Made by a program: the position numbers and the translations under genes. A stretch of DNA of 64,000 nucleotides, from NCBI RefSeq assembly GCF_025466085.1, contig NZ_JANLOD010000048.1:62001-126000 (forward strand), read 5' to 3'. Position 1 is the stretch's first letter, and every line of letters starts with the position of its first letter. Shown here piece by piece: positions 36,401 through 44,866 of the stretch. Origin of the DNA: Pseudomonas sp. 14P_8.1_Bac3. Lineage in GTDB: Bacteria > Pseudomonadota > Gammaproteobacteria > Pseudomonadales > Pseudomonadaceae. The notes below the pieces were generated by a model, which did no database searches, was not told where the DNA came from, and saw only the letters and a list, made by a program, of their open reading frames with translations.

Positions 36401-38291
36401 GAACGTCACAGCGCGCCATTCACCTCCCGTCATTCGACGAGCCAGGGAACTGTATCCGTTGCATTCCCTTGCGCAGATCGACCGGTTTCTGGGGACCCTG
36501 GGCACGGATAAAGTGCTCGTGCTCAGGGCGCTTGAAAACCTCCGGCAGGAGTACCAGACCATCCGTACGGCGCTGGAACACTGGGTCAATCGTGAAAGTT
36601 ACTACCAGGACGGCGATGGCCCCAGGCTCAAGGTGCCGCGACAGAGCAAGGCACGGGCGCAACAAGTGATTCTGCGCGCCTGGCGCAAGGAATCCGAAGC
36701 CACCCTCGACGGAGCGCAAACGCTTCACCGCCTGATCTTCGATGCGCAGCCGCTGGGTGACATGCCGGTGATCGTCGGTGATTTCAGTCATATCGGCCTC
36801 CTCGAAATGAACAATGTGGGGAGCAGTGCAGGGCTGAATGACTTCCTGCGCAACTTCACGCAGCTGAGGGTATTGAGCCTGACCGGTAACGGCTTGACTC
36901 GCATCCCGCAAGCGGTCGCCGAAATGCCGCACCTGACGCGCCTGGATGTGAGCGACAACCGGATTTACCTGACAGCCGAAGCGGTCACCGCGCTGGCCAG
37001 CAAAACCGATCTGCAGAACCTCAACCTGAGCTTCAATCCGGCCCTGGGCCGAGTGCCGACGGTCACTACCCTGAGCAAACTGCGCCACCTGGCGTTGCGG
37101 GGAACAGGGATCGACGAATGGCCGGCGGGAGCAAGCGAACTGCCGGATCTACAGACCCTGGATTTGCGCGACAACGCCATCGTGCAGATCCCGCAGGCCA
37201 TCTTCGCGGCGCGTTCCGACTTGAACCTTGGCACCAATGTCGACGGTAATCCGCTGTCATCGTCCAGCCTGCAGGCGATCGTGGCTTACCAGAAGTCCCA
37301 CGGCATCAATCTCGGCGTGACGACCGCCGGTTACCGTCCGGCGATCGTCAGGCAACCGTCACGCGATCCGCTCGGTTCCCGATGGATCACCGGACTACCG
37401 GTCACAGAAGTCAACCTCAAACAAACCCTCTGGACCTCGTTGACGGCTTATCCCAATTCCGGAGATTTGTTTTATCTGTTGGGGCAACTGCTCAATACCG
37501 TGGACTTCATCCGGCTCCCGGGTGCCTTCTCGCAACGGGTCTGGAACGTGCTCGAAGCCGCGGGAGAAGACGACGCGTGGCGCCGTGCCCTGTTTCAAAT
37601 AGCCCGAATCGGCCGGGTGAGTGCCGAGGATCCGGCCCGGTTGTTCAGCAACCTGGAGATTCGTGTCCTGTGCTTCCGGGCGACGGCCGCCTCCCGCACG
37701 GGCACTCGCTCACTGGAAGGTGAGCTGATTCATTTGATGAGGGGCTTGTTTCGACTGCAGCAGGTTGAACAACAAGTGCTGAAGGACATTGCCACCCGCC
37801 CGGGATCGAGCGCATTCACTCGCGCACAGGTGCAGGAACTGAGCCTGGCGTATCGCGTGGGGCTGGCCCGGCGCCTGGATCTGCCTGCGCAGCCAAGAGA
37901 AATCAACGTCCGGCTGGACGTCGAGGTCTCTGCCCAACAGCTGGAAAACGCGTATCAGGCCATCATCAAGGCCGAGACGCCGACGGCATTGCTGGCCTCC
38001 GCCAATGCCCGGGGCTTCTGGTACGAATACCTGGTGACGGCTTACCAGGGGCAATTCACCGCCATTTCTGACCGCACCACACAAGCCTTGGTGCTCCTCG
38101 AAGCGCAGATCGATCTGCCCCGTGCCACCGCCAGCCGACGGCTGAAGGCAATCATTGAAAACGACAGGAACGAGAACCAGCAACTGATCCAACGGCTGAC
38201 CACCGAGGCCGTCGCCCGACACTCCGGGCTGGCGATCCCCGGTCCGTCCACCCGTGCAACTGATCTGCCAGGAGCGAGCAGCGATGAATAA
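33405..38291 (+). CDS. Large LRR protein with NEL-type ubiquitin-ligase-like domain, Cys replaced
   Basis: A 1,628-residue protein of the pseudomonad dermonecrotic-toxin-like/NEL group. The first 400 residues are a helical toxin-type region; hydrophobic segments at about 406-430 and 457-475 could insert in membranes. A conserved block starts near 828 (LNRAYEGLFL, LENLPGWPK). Leucine-rich repeats span about 1150-1285 (LRVLSLTGNGLTRIP, LDVSDNRIYL, LDLRDNAIVQIP). A helical NEL-like domain (about 1310-1600) follows. NEL ligases use a Cys in a CxD motif just before FSNLE-like sequence; here the aligned place reads VSAEDPARLFSNLE, putting Ser1406 there. No signal peptide and no type III genes are nearby. 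It overlaps the next gene by 8 bp. Confidence 0.85.
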   Translation: MDVKTSHTPLPTLTPAQQGVFFDLLEKQTPAWLLESSDDLRSALYKTMKASYHTRRAALDELRALKSPEAFCAPILAKAMSAKLGEPFDVEGVIFQHVRSTSSLLGLRKKLVLPIERDLLTAACENFEASETKASNYHDSSLIYVPERITGQPNKVLSINPHEFAQLCRALDLGKHYQEHVKALFGDGTQAGSLGDKYVACAKDQFEVARHIALMKKHIGTDVYQMLRLVTDVTPSVKLGKNTLGFQRLEMFGVKLNGPMFIGPVSAPADEDYRCVVYIPDDPSHPLKEYASFTRCEVELSNRLKTSEYRNFFLRFIALKDRGRFLKELDARLLNPPRTPLPPKSLYAQITGVDLPSDVKTDLFSAMYRQRAAQVIADSRLLVVPTDDEDEKTRLARLETYETIGINITLFFASFVPVVGEVMFAVAGFQLLHQVYDGIDSWARGEQEQATDYFFDTLENLIVMAAVGAGAAAAGKAYKAVRASDFVQGLRTVAVADGARRLWKPDLSAYRRPLPLRPGMPFSEQGLVSRHGRRYLPVGTEGYAVHPVPDTGLWEIQSPGRYSPVLETNGAGAWRHASELPQDWNLLTLFRRLGYHQAELSDTQALQILAATGLDEKPLRQLYVDRRKPMAALIDTARRFRADGDVTRFIEQMGTPASASFADADLQLYLLSSLAKWPKNLAVSSVDILQTEVARYGSVTATRTLKISAEQLRKGQFHPAIWQALSSEERLPLFGTATADKTAQTTLLTSAIGAQAQQMRLSLFDRLIRRTDVERQENATPIRQAFRELPASVADELVEHADLGEWQELEAGRVPLRLAEEARRYVQVLRLNRAYEGLFLDAVGDHGTYLLVLDALENLPGWPKDVALEIMERAVHSDSNPGIGPKAPLHKVYIDAYADRYEATDAQDNVLAKHSGRTLRHFFQTLRECLPDHARKSLGVQVDDAGINLQQKITALALQRRDAIAQVIGIESVRAGYRSPMGLADRPLEHSALLGMSDSNVTARHSPPVIRRARELYPLHSLAQIDRFLGTLGTDKVLVLRALENLRQEYQTIRTALEHWVNRESYYQDGDGPRLKVPRQSKARAQQVILRAWRKESEATLDGAQTLHRLIFDAQPLGDMPVIVGDFSHIGLLEMNNVGSSAGLNDFLRNFTQLRVLSLTGNGLTRIPQAVAEMPHLTRLDVSDNRIYLTAEAVTALASKTDLQNLNLSFNPALGRVPTVTTLSKLRHLALRGTGIDEWPAGASELPDLQTLDLRDNAIVQIPQAIFAARSDLNLGTNVDGNPLSSSSLQAIVAYQKSHGINLGVTTAGYRPAIVRQPSRDPLGSRWITGLPVTEVNLKQTLWTSLTAYPNSGDLFYLLGQLLNTVDFIRLPGAFSQRVWNVLEAAGEDDAWRRALFQIARIGRVSAEDPARLFSNLEIRVLCFRATAASRTGTRSLEGELIHLMRGLFRLQQVEQQVLKDIATRPGSSAFTRAQVQELSLAYRVGLARRLDLPAQPREINVRLDVEVSAQQLENAYQAIIKAETPTALLASANARGFWYEYLVTAYQGQFTAISDRTTQALVLLEAQIDLPRATASRRLKAIIENDRNENQQLIQRLTTEAVARHSGLAIPGPSTRATDLPGASSDE

Positions 38292-41200
38292 ATTGCCTGA
38301 GACAACTTCGGCACCGCGCCTGAGTGACGAACTGCGCGCGGTAGTCGAGACCGCGCTGCCACAGACTCCGGCCCAGTATGGCGCGCAGGCGATCCGGGAA
38401 AAGTGGGGCCCAGACCTTGATCCGCAGACTGCGCAACTGGTGACGCTGCATTACGACTACTGGCTACACGCCGGGCACGACGGCCGCCACCAGGGCCGAG
38501 TGGCGAGTTCGCAGTCCCTGGTGCAGGTGCTGTTGTCCGACTACCAGACCGTGGGGGATGGTCGCTTCGGCGAAACCGGCTTCGGTTTCTACACGCCACC
38601 GGACGTGGGCCCCGCCGTGAGCATCGTCGAGGGCCCCGAACCGACGGATGACCACCGTACGTATGAAGGCATTTATCGGCACACGGTGCCGCAAACGTAT
38701 GGGCCGCACACGCAGATCGCGGTGAGACCGGCCGACTTCAAGCAATGGGTCTGGACGCTGTTTTTCGACGAGCTGTATCAGGCCTACGTCGATAAGGCCT
38801 GGCCGTCCGACGAGGTGATCCTCGGGGCCAAGGCTGTTGCGTTGAGAACGTCGACCAAAGCCGGCTTCGTCATGGCAGCCTGGCTGCAGCGTCATGAGAA
38901 CGGCTTGACTCGAAAGGGCCTGGAACTGGCGATGCAGGCGGCCGGCCTGGCGTCAGGGCAGGCCTGGGATCGGCTGACCATGGCTCAACTTCAGGCGCCG
39001 ACGCATGTGCCTGCGCAGATCGAAGTCAGCAGGCTCAGGCTCTATCGGTACACCGCCACGGATATCTGGTGCTATCGCCACCGCGACACCGGCAGGACCT
39101 TGATGTACGTGCCGGGCAACTCCTCACCGCTGCATGAGTTTGCCGATCTCGGCCATCTGCGCCGTTGGGTCGTGAATCAGGGCAAAGCTGCGGAAACCCG
39201 ACAGGCGCTGGCATCGCACTTCGCCGACGACGATCGCCGCGACGGCAGCTTTCACGCAGGCGTCCTCACCGCGCTGGAGGGCATGGCGATTTACCCTGAG
39301 GAACATCGGCTGACCAAACAGGCGGGTTTCTTCAACAACGACGGCTACTGGGATCCCGCCGACTACATCGGTTTCGACCTTGCGCCCTTGGGCACCGATC
39401 CGTTTGCGCAACTGGTGCTGACCATGAAGCAGACGGCCCAGGCCAGCGTCAAAACCATTCGCAACGATGCCCAGGTCAACCGCGACAATTTGGGCGCGGT
39501 CATCGAGCCGATCGTCCTGTGGGTCAACCGGTTCGGTCCCCTGGCGTTATTCGTTCCCGGAGGCGAAGGCGTGATGGCCCTGGCGGGGCTGATTGACGCC
39601 GGTTATGGACTGGATCAGGCCATCAACGGTGACGACTCCAGCCAACGCGCTCAGGGCGTAACCCGCATGGTGTTCGGCTTGCTCAATGCGTTGCCGCTGG
39701 CAGCGGGCGTTGCCACGGTCGGTCGCGAGGGGGTGGAAGAGGGCACATCGATCGAAGAGGAAGCCGTTGGCCAGACCGTGTCGGCCCCGATTGCCGATGG
39801 GGTGGTGCGGGCGCCGTTGACGCGTGTTGACCTGTTGCGCGGCGTCGGCGCTCCGGCGGGTACGTTCAGTGACGAGGTGCTGGCGCAAATCGGCCGGGTC
39901 TGCGCCGTCGATGACGACATGCTGCGCCTGATGCAGGCCGGGCGCGCACCGACGCCGTTGCTGGCGGACACGGTCGAGCGTTTCCGCATCGATCAGGATG
40001 TCGCCGGGCTGGCCGATTCGCTGGCGGCCCGCAGTGAGTTGTTCAACAGCCGTTACCAGCTCCTGCAAAAATCCGGACACGAGTGGGTGCGGTTGTTTCA
40101 GCGGCAATATCCCGGTTTGCCCAAGGCCGCGGTGGAACAAATGCTGGATCGCTACGGCGTCGACTTCACCGCAGCGCCGGACGCTGCGCAGGCCCGGCAC
40201 CTGTTTCGGCAACTGGACAGCAAGGCCCGTCAGTATCAGCAGCATGTGCGTCTGAATCGGGCGTATGAAGGGCTCTATCTGCGCTCGGTCATCAGTCCCG
40301 AGTCGGACACGCTGGCTCTGCACTCGCTGAAAAACCTGCCGGGATGGCCTAAAGGCGTGCGCATCGAAGTGCTCGACGGTTCGAGCGAAGGTCGGGTGCT
40401 GGATCGCAGCGGTCCTCTGGGGGCAATGGATTGCCGGCGCCTGATCAGGACAACGAATGGCTATCAGCCTTATGGTCTAGCCACTGAGGCCAGTGTCAGT
40501 GTGTATGACGCCATCGCCGATGTGCTCTCCGAGGGTGAGCGTGCCGCGTTGCACCTGTTGGTCAACCAGCCCGGAAAGGCTTTGCAACTCAGGATCGGGG
40601 AGCACCTGATCTCCCGTTCAGAACTGGCCCTGGGTCTGGGCCGAATGGATTTCGGGTTGACCTTCGAAGCGCAGGGATTGAGAGGCGGCGTGTTCCCGGA
40701 TACACCTCAAGGAAATGCCTTGACCCGGGGCATGATGAGGTTGCAGGTCAGGGAGATCTATCCCGAGTTTTCCGATGGCGATGCCGAGGCGCTCTTGCAG
40801 CAATTGGGAGAAGGGGTGCAAGCGCATGTTGACCGGGCGAGGGTGCAGCTGCATCAACTGTGTGTGGATCTTGAAAAGTGGATTGATCTCGTCGCGCGGG
40901 ATATCCAAGTGATGGACGTCCCGCTGTTGCAGATGGGCGATCCCGGGACCGAGGAACTTACCGTGACAGAGGTCGGGCAACGGAATGCCCGGCGGGTGCA
41001 GGCGGCAATGGAATATGAGCTCGATGCTCGAACCGAACTGGGTAACGAACTGATCGCCATCCTGCGAAAACGTGCGCCTGAACAGGACAGCCATTTCTCG
41101 GGGGATCATGTTGCCGGTTACACGGTCGACATGAACCATGAAGACTTTCATCGATTGCCTGTGTTGAATGTACGGTTCGATGATGTGGTCGGACTGAACC

Positions 41201-42117
41201 TGAAAAGATTCCACCTGTTTGAACAAACGACTCTTAATGGGTTTCTGGAGCATTTTCCGAATCTGCGCAGTCTGGATCTGGAAGGAACCGACCTGCGAAT
41301 GCCGAATGCCGATGGCGTAGAGGAGAGTGTATTGCCTCCGGCAATTCCACAGCTACAGCATCTCGCCAATCTGAACTTGTGCTCGACCAGTCTGACACTC
41401 CAAGAAAATACCGCCGCGCAATTAAGTTCGCTGGTAAAACTGCGATCGCTGGATTTGAGTAATAACCCGTTAAATGTTCCGCCCGTGCTGATAGGAATGG
41501 ATCAGTTGCAAGTACTGAAACTTAACGATACCGGTATTAGCGTCTGCCCCGTCGGCATCATGGATCACCCGTACATGACAACGCTGGACCTGAGGAATAA
41601 CCAGATCCGTCGTGTTCCCCAAGCGATTCTGAATCAAGCCATCGCCAGGGACCGCGTGTTGTTGTGGAACAACCCCCTGACCGATGAGGACACCCTGCGG
41701 CGGCTGGTCAGGCATCGGGAGCGAACCGGCCTTAACCTGTGGCTCAAGGCAGCCGGCCCGGACTACGCAGGCCCGGCAGTCTGGTTGAACGGGGCCGAGC
41801 CTGCGTTGCGGGAGGCCCGGCTACAGGTCTGGCAGCGGATCGCGCTGAAACCTCGTGGCATGCGGTTGCTGGGGTCGATGAATACGTTGACCCTCACTGC
41901 GGATTTTCAGGTCAATTACCTCGATCTTCAGGCCCGCGTCTGGCGCCTGTTGACCGAGGCTGATGCCTCGGACGAATTGTGGGGGCGATTGAACCAGAAC
42001 ACCCCGATGCCTGAGGGCGCGTTGGATAGCCCCTACGCCGTGTTCACAGCGCTGGAAGACAGGGCGAGGCTTTATAACGATTGGGTGGCATTGGGGCGAC
42101 CGTTCCCGGTCGAATAA
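38284..42117 (+). CDS. Second LRR toxin-like paralogue with truncated NEL-like end
   Basis: A 1,277-residue paralogue of the preceding protein. The same order is seen: helical N region, hydrophobic pair (about 405-480, LALFVPGGEGVMALAGLIDA), LNRAYEGLYL with LKNLPGWPK (about 658-690), then leucine-rich repeats (about 993-1136). After the repeats it keeps only the first helices of a NEL-like domain (LQARVWRLLTEADASDELW) and ends soon after GALDSPYAVFTALEDR, where Ala1246 stands at the catalytic-Cys place. The start 38284 has GGAG nine bases upstream and lies within the 3' end of the first gene, suggesting coupling. Codon use turns AT-richer around 41150-41520. Confidence 0.82.
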   Translation: MNKLPETTSAPRLSDELRAVVETALPQTPAQYGAQAIREKWGPDLDPQTAQLVTLHYDYWLHAGHDGRHQGRVASSQSLVQVLLSDYQTVGDGRFGETGFGFYTPPDVGPAVSIVEGPEPTDDHRTYEGIYRHTVPQTYGPHTQIAVRPADFKQWVWTLFFDELYQAYVDKAWPSDEVILGAKAVALRTSTKAGFVMAAWLQRHENGLTRKGLELAMQAAGLASGQAWDRLTMAQLQAPTHVPAQIEVSRLRLYRYTATDIWCYRHRDTGRTLMYVPGNSSPLHEFADLGHLRRWVVNQGKAAETRQALASHFADDDRRDGSFHAGVLTALEGMAIYPEEHRLTKQAGFFNNDGYWDPADYIGFDLAPLGTDPFAQLVLTMKQTAQASVKTIRNDAQVNRDNLGAVIEPIVLWVNRFGPLALFVPGGEGVMALAGLIDAGYGLDQAINGDDSSQRAQGVTRMVFGLLNALPLAAGVATVGREGVEEGTSIEEEAVGQTVSAPIADGVVRAPLTRVDLLRGVGAPAGTFSDEVLAQIGRVCAVDDDMLRLMQAGRAPTPLLADTVERFRIDQDVAGLADSLAARSELFNSRYQLLQKSGHEWVRLFQRQYPGLPKAAVEQMLDRYGVDFTAAPDAAQARHLFRQLDSKARQYQQHVRLNRAYEGLYLRSVISPESDTLALHSLKNLPGWPKGVRIEVLDGSSEGRVLDRSGPLGAMDCRRLIRTTNGYQPYGLATEASVSVYDAIADVLSEGERAALHLLVNQPGKALQLRIGEHLISRSELALGLGRMDFGLTFEAQGLRGGVFPDTPQGNALTRGMMRLQVREIYPEFSDGDAEALLQQLGEGVQAHVDRARVQLHQLCVDLEKWIDLVARDIQVMDVPLLQMGDPGTEELTVTEVGQRNARRVQAAMEYELDARTELGNELIAILRKRAPEQDSHFSGDHVAGYTVDMNHEDFHRLPVLNVRFDDVVGLNLKRFHLFEQTTLNGFLEHFPNLRSLDLEGTDLRMPNADGVEESVLPPAIPQLQHLANLNLCSTSLTLQENTAAQLSSLVKLRSLDLSNNPLNVPPVLIGMDQLQVLKLNDTGISVCPVGIMDHPYMTTLDLRNNQIRRVPQAILNQAIARDRVLLWNNPLTDEDTLRRLVRHRERTGLNLWLKAAGPDYAGPAVWLNGAEPALREARLQVWQRIALKPRGMRLLGSMNTLTLTADFQVNYLDLQARVWRLLTEADASDELWGRLNQNTPMPEGALDSPYAVFTALEDRARLYNDWVALGRPFPVE

Positions 42118-42141
42118 GGCGGGCGCGCCGTTGCATGACAA

Positions 42142-42180
42142 CAAAGCCCTGATCCCGTTTGGGATCAGGGCTTTGATTTT
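42142..42180 (+). terminator. Intrinsic terminator after LRR operon
   Basis: CAAAGCCCTGATCCC pairs perfectly with GGGATCAGGGCTTTG (15-bp stem, GTTT loop) and is followed by ATTTTTC. It also separates the convergent DUF934 gene. Confidence 0.93.
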
Positions 42181-42208
42181 TCACGCCTGCAGGTTTTGCG
42201 TAAGCTGC

Positions 42209-42703
42209 TTAGCGGCGGCGGAACAACGGTAGCGGTTCGTCGGTGGCGGCCTGATAGGTCACCGAGAAGTCCTTCAAACTTTCCAGTGCTTCGTACGGAT
42301 CTTTGTCAGCGCGGATGGCAAACGCGTCGAACCCGCAGCGGTGCAGGTAGAACAACTGGTCACGCAGCACATCGCCAATCGCCCGCAGTTCGCCTTTGAA
42401 ACCGTAACGGTCACGCAGCAGGCGGGCGTTGGAGTAATTGCGACCGTCGGTGAAGGCCGGGAAGTTCAGGGCGATGACCTGGAAGTTGTCCACGTCTTCG
42501 CCGATTTCTTCGGCTTCTTCATCAGCGTCCAGCCACACGCCCAGGCCGCCATCGCGGGCCTTGAGCATGCGCCCGTGTTCGCGCCACAGCGCCAGCGGCA
42601 CGATCAGATCGTCGCAGTTGCTGATCTCGTCGATGTTGAAGTCCTTGGGCAGCAAGTGCCAGGTTTCGTCGACGACCTCGTTGTTCTTAATGATTCGCTG
42701 CAT
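42209..42703 (-). CDS. DUF934 protein, sulfite-reductase partner
   Basis: A 164-residue DUF934-family protein (VPLALWREHGRMLKARDGGL, NFPAFTDGRNYSNARLLRDR, DQLFYLHRCGFDAFAIRADK). In pseudomonads this gene constantly follows cysI and is annotated as an oxidoreductase probably involved in sulfite reduction; the exact step is unproven. Start 42703 (MQRIIKNN) overlaps the cysI 3' end by 17 bp, and the frame upstream to 42733 lies entirely inside cysI. Confidence 0.88.
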   Translation of the reverse strand: MQRIIKNNEVVDETWHLLPKDFNIDEISNCDDLIVPLALWREHGRMLKARDGGLGVWLDADEEAEEIGEDVDNFQVIALNFPAFTDGRNYSNARLLRDRYGFKGELRAIGDVLRDQLFYLHRCGFDAFAIRADKDPYEALESLKDFSVTYQAATDEPLPLFRRR

Positions 42704-44345
42704 AGACGCGCTCCTTGAAGAGGTCGATGCCAATACGCTGGTAGGTGTCGATGAAGCGCTCGTCTTCGGTACGTTGTTCGATGTACACGTCGATCAGCTT
42801 CTCGATCACGTCAGGCATGGCTTCCTGGGCGAAGGACGGGCCGAGGATCTTGCCCAGGCTCGCATCGCGGCTGGCGCTGCCGCCCAGGGAGACCTGGTAG
42901 AACTCTTCGCCTTTCTTGTCCACCCCGAGGATGCCGATGTGGCCGACGTGGTGGTGGCCACAGGCGTTCATGCAACCGGAGATGTTCAGGTCCAGCTCGC
43001 CGATGTCGAACAGGTAGTCCAGGTCGTCGAAACGGCGCTGGATCGATTCGGCGATCGGGATCGACTTGGCGTTGGCCAGCGAGCAGAAATCACCGCCAGG
43101 GCAGCAGATGATGTCGGTCAGCAAACCAATGTTCGGCGTGGCGAAGCCTTGCTCGCGCAATTCGCCCCACATGGCGAACAACTGGCTTTGTTCAACGTCG
43201 GCCAGAATGATGTTCTGCTCGTGGGAGGTGCGCAGTTGGCCAAAGCTATAGCGGTCAGCCAGATCGGCCACGGCGTCAAGCTGCTTGTCGGTGATGTCGC
43301 CCGGCGCAACGCCGGTCGGCTTCAGGGACAGGGTCACGGCGACATAACCCGGCTTCTTGTGCGCCAGGGTGTTGCGGGCGCGCCAGCGGGCGAAGCCTGG
43401 ATGCTGCTTGTCGAGTTCGGCCAGTTCGGCGGTCTGGTTGTCCAGCGCCTTGTAGTCCGGGTCGACGAAATGCTTGGCTACGCGATGCACTTCGGCTTCG
43501 GTCAGCGTGGTCTGGCCACCGCGAAGGTGTTCCATCTCCGCGTCGACTTTTTGCGCGAACACTTCAGGTGTCAGGGCCTTGACCAGAATCTTGATCCGGG
43601 CCTTGTACTTGTTGTCGCGACGGCCATAGCGGTTGTAGACACGCAGGATGGCGTCGAGGTAGCTCAACAGGTCTTGCCACGGCAGAAATTCATTGATGAA
43701 CGCGCCGACCACCGGGGTACGACCCAAGCCACCACCGACCAGCACACGGAAACCCAGTTCGCCGGCGGCGTTGTGCACCGGCTCGAGGCCGATGTCATGG
43801 ACTTCGATGGCGGCACGGTCAGAGGTCGAACCGTTGATGGCGATCTTGAACTTGCGCGGCAGGTAGGCGAATTCCGGGTGGAACGTGGTCCACTGGCGGA
43901 CGATCTCGCACCATGGGCGCGGGTCGATCAGCTCATCGGCAGCGACACCGGCGAACTGGTCGGTGGTGACGTTGCGCAGGCAGTTGCCGCTGGTCTGGAT
44001 CGCGTGCATCTGCACGGTGGCCAGTTCAGCGAGGATGTCCGGGATGTCTTCCAGCGCCGGCCAGTTGAACTGCACGTTCTGGCGGGTACTGATGTGGGCA
44101 TAGCCCTTGTCGTAGTCGCGGGCAATTTTGGCCATCATTCGCGTCTGGCGCGAAGTCAGCTGGCCGTAAGGCACAGCCACCCGCAACATGGGGGCGAAAC
44201 GCTGGACATAAAGCCCGTTCTGCAGGCGCAAGGGGCGGAATTCTTCTTCGCTCAGCTCGCCTGCCAGATAGCGTCGGGTCTGATCACGGAACTGCTTGAC
44301 GCGGTCCTCGATGATCCGCTGATCGTACTCGTCGTATACGTACAT
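42687..44345 (-). CDS. cysI: Sulfite reductase haemoprotein, CysI-type
   Basis: A 552-residue siroheme/[4Fe-4S] reductase of the sulfite/nitrite reductase family, reducing sulfite to sulfide for cysteine synthesis. The cluster-binding cysteines are clear: CPGGDFC (Cx5C) and CMNAC (Cx3C). Substrate-side conserved blocks are HISTRQNVQFNW, TSGNCLRNVTTD and KFKIAINGS. Start 44345 (MYVYDEYDQRI) has AGGA six bases upstream; the frame runs on to 44522 without conservation. It forms an operon with the DUF934 gene, and the 292-bp divergent gap upstream should hold its promoter. Confidence 0.94.
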   Translation of the reverse strand: MYVYDEYDQRIIEDRVKQFRDQTRRYLAGELSEEEFRPLRLQNGLYVQRFAPMLRVAVPYGQLTSRQTRMMAKIARDYDKGYAHISTRQNVQFNWPALEDIPDILAELATVQMHAIQTSGNCLRNVTTDQFAGVAADELIDPRPWCEIVRQWTTFHPEFAYLPRKFKIAINGSTSDRAAIEVHDIGLEPVHNAAGELGFRVLVGGGLGRTPVVGAFINEFLPWQDLLSYLDAILRVYNRYGRRDNKYKARIKILVKALTPEVFAQKVDAEMEHLRGGQTTLTEAEVHRVAKHFVDPDYKALDNQTAELAELDKQHPGFARWRARNTLAHKKPGYVAVTLSLKPTGVAPGDITDKQLDAVADLADRYSFGQLRTSHEQNIILADVEQSQLFAMWGELREQGFATPNIGLLTDIICCPGGDFCSLANAKSIPIAESIQRRFDDLDYLFDIGELDLNISGCMNACGHHHVGHIGILGVDKKGEEFYQVSLGGSASRDASLGKILGPSFAQEAMPDVIEKLIDVYIEQRTEDERFIDTYQRIGIDLFKERVYAANH

Positions 44346-44637
44346 ATAAGTCCTGTTCTCAGGCTTGGGCCGGTCGGATCCAGTTGCGTTTTTCGCCTTG
44401 AAGTCTCCGATACTGCCTCGGCAATTCTGCGCGCACGGCCGCGCACTCCCTACGGAGCCGGGGCAAGATACCAGTTTGGAGTTATGCGCAAAAGTGATGT
44501 TTGAATATATGCAAAGAACCAAAACGACTAACGAGAAACGTTATTGGTAAACCCACATTTGTGGTGCGGGCAATCCTCGTCTTTACTCTGGTCGAGTCTT
44601 TCTGCAATCACCGATAAAACCGACAAGAGGCGATGCA

Positions 44638-44751
44638 ATGAGCAATCCTACCAAAGCTTCAAAGCCTGACAGTACGGTCGATGCCTGGGCCATTCTGTTT
44701 CTGATCATTCTGGTCGTGGGCACCGCGGTATTCTGGGTCAGCCATCAATAA
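44638..44751 (+). CDS. 37-residue single-pass membrane peptide
   Basis: A very short gene: ATG at 44638, 37 codons, TAA. A polar N-terminus (MSNPTKASKPDSTVD) is followed by one membrane helix (AWAILFLIILVVGTAVFWV) and a short SHQ tail. The ribosome site AGAGG lies 7 bp upstream. The composition and clean punctuation argue for a real small membrane protein of unknown function, divergent from cysI. Confidence 0.72.
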   Translation: MSNPTKASKPDSTVDAWAILFLIILVVGTAVFWVSHQ

Positions 44752-44769
44752 CCGACCCGTCCGGGCCTG

Positions 44770-44789
44770 TGTCCGACGATTGTCGGACA
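44770..44789. other. 8-bp inverted repeat
   Basis: TGTCCGAC, GATT, GTCGGACA forms a perfect 8-bp palindrome between the small membrane peptide and the next promoter. It may be a weak terminator without a T run, or an operator. Confidence 0.4.
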
Positions 44790-44828
44790 ATTTGCGGAAT
44801 AAACCCCGTTTTACGGGCGTTCGCTGGC

Positions 44829-44834
44829 TATAAT
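44829..44834 (+). promoter_or_regulatory. Candidate -10 box
   Basis: A perfect TATAAT lies 33 bp before the ATG of the periplasmic binding protein gene. No convincing -35 box at the usual spacing was found. Confidence 0.5.
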
Positions 44835-44866
44835 GCGCGGCGAATTTCCGGGGGCTCGGACGATCA

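Noticed and set aside
33405..42117. The LRR operon as part of a type III secretion island
   Set aside because: No secretion, chaperone or regulator genes and no mobility genes occur on either side; the flanks are housekeeping genes.
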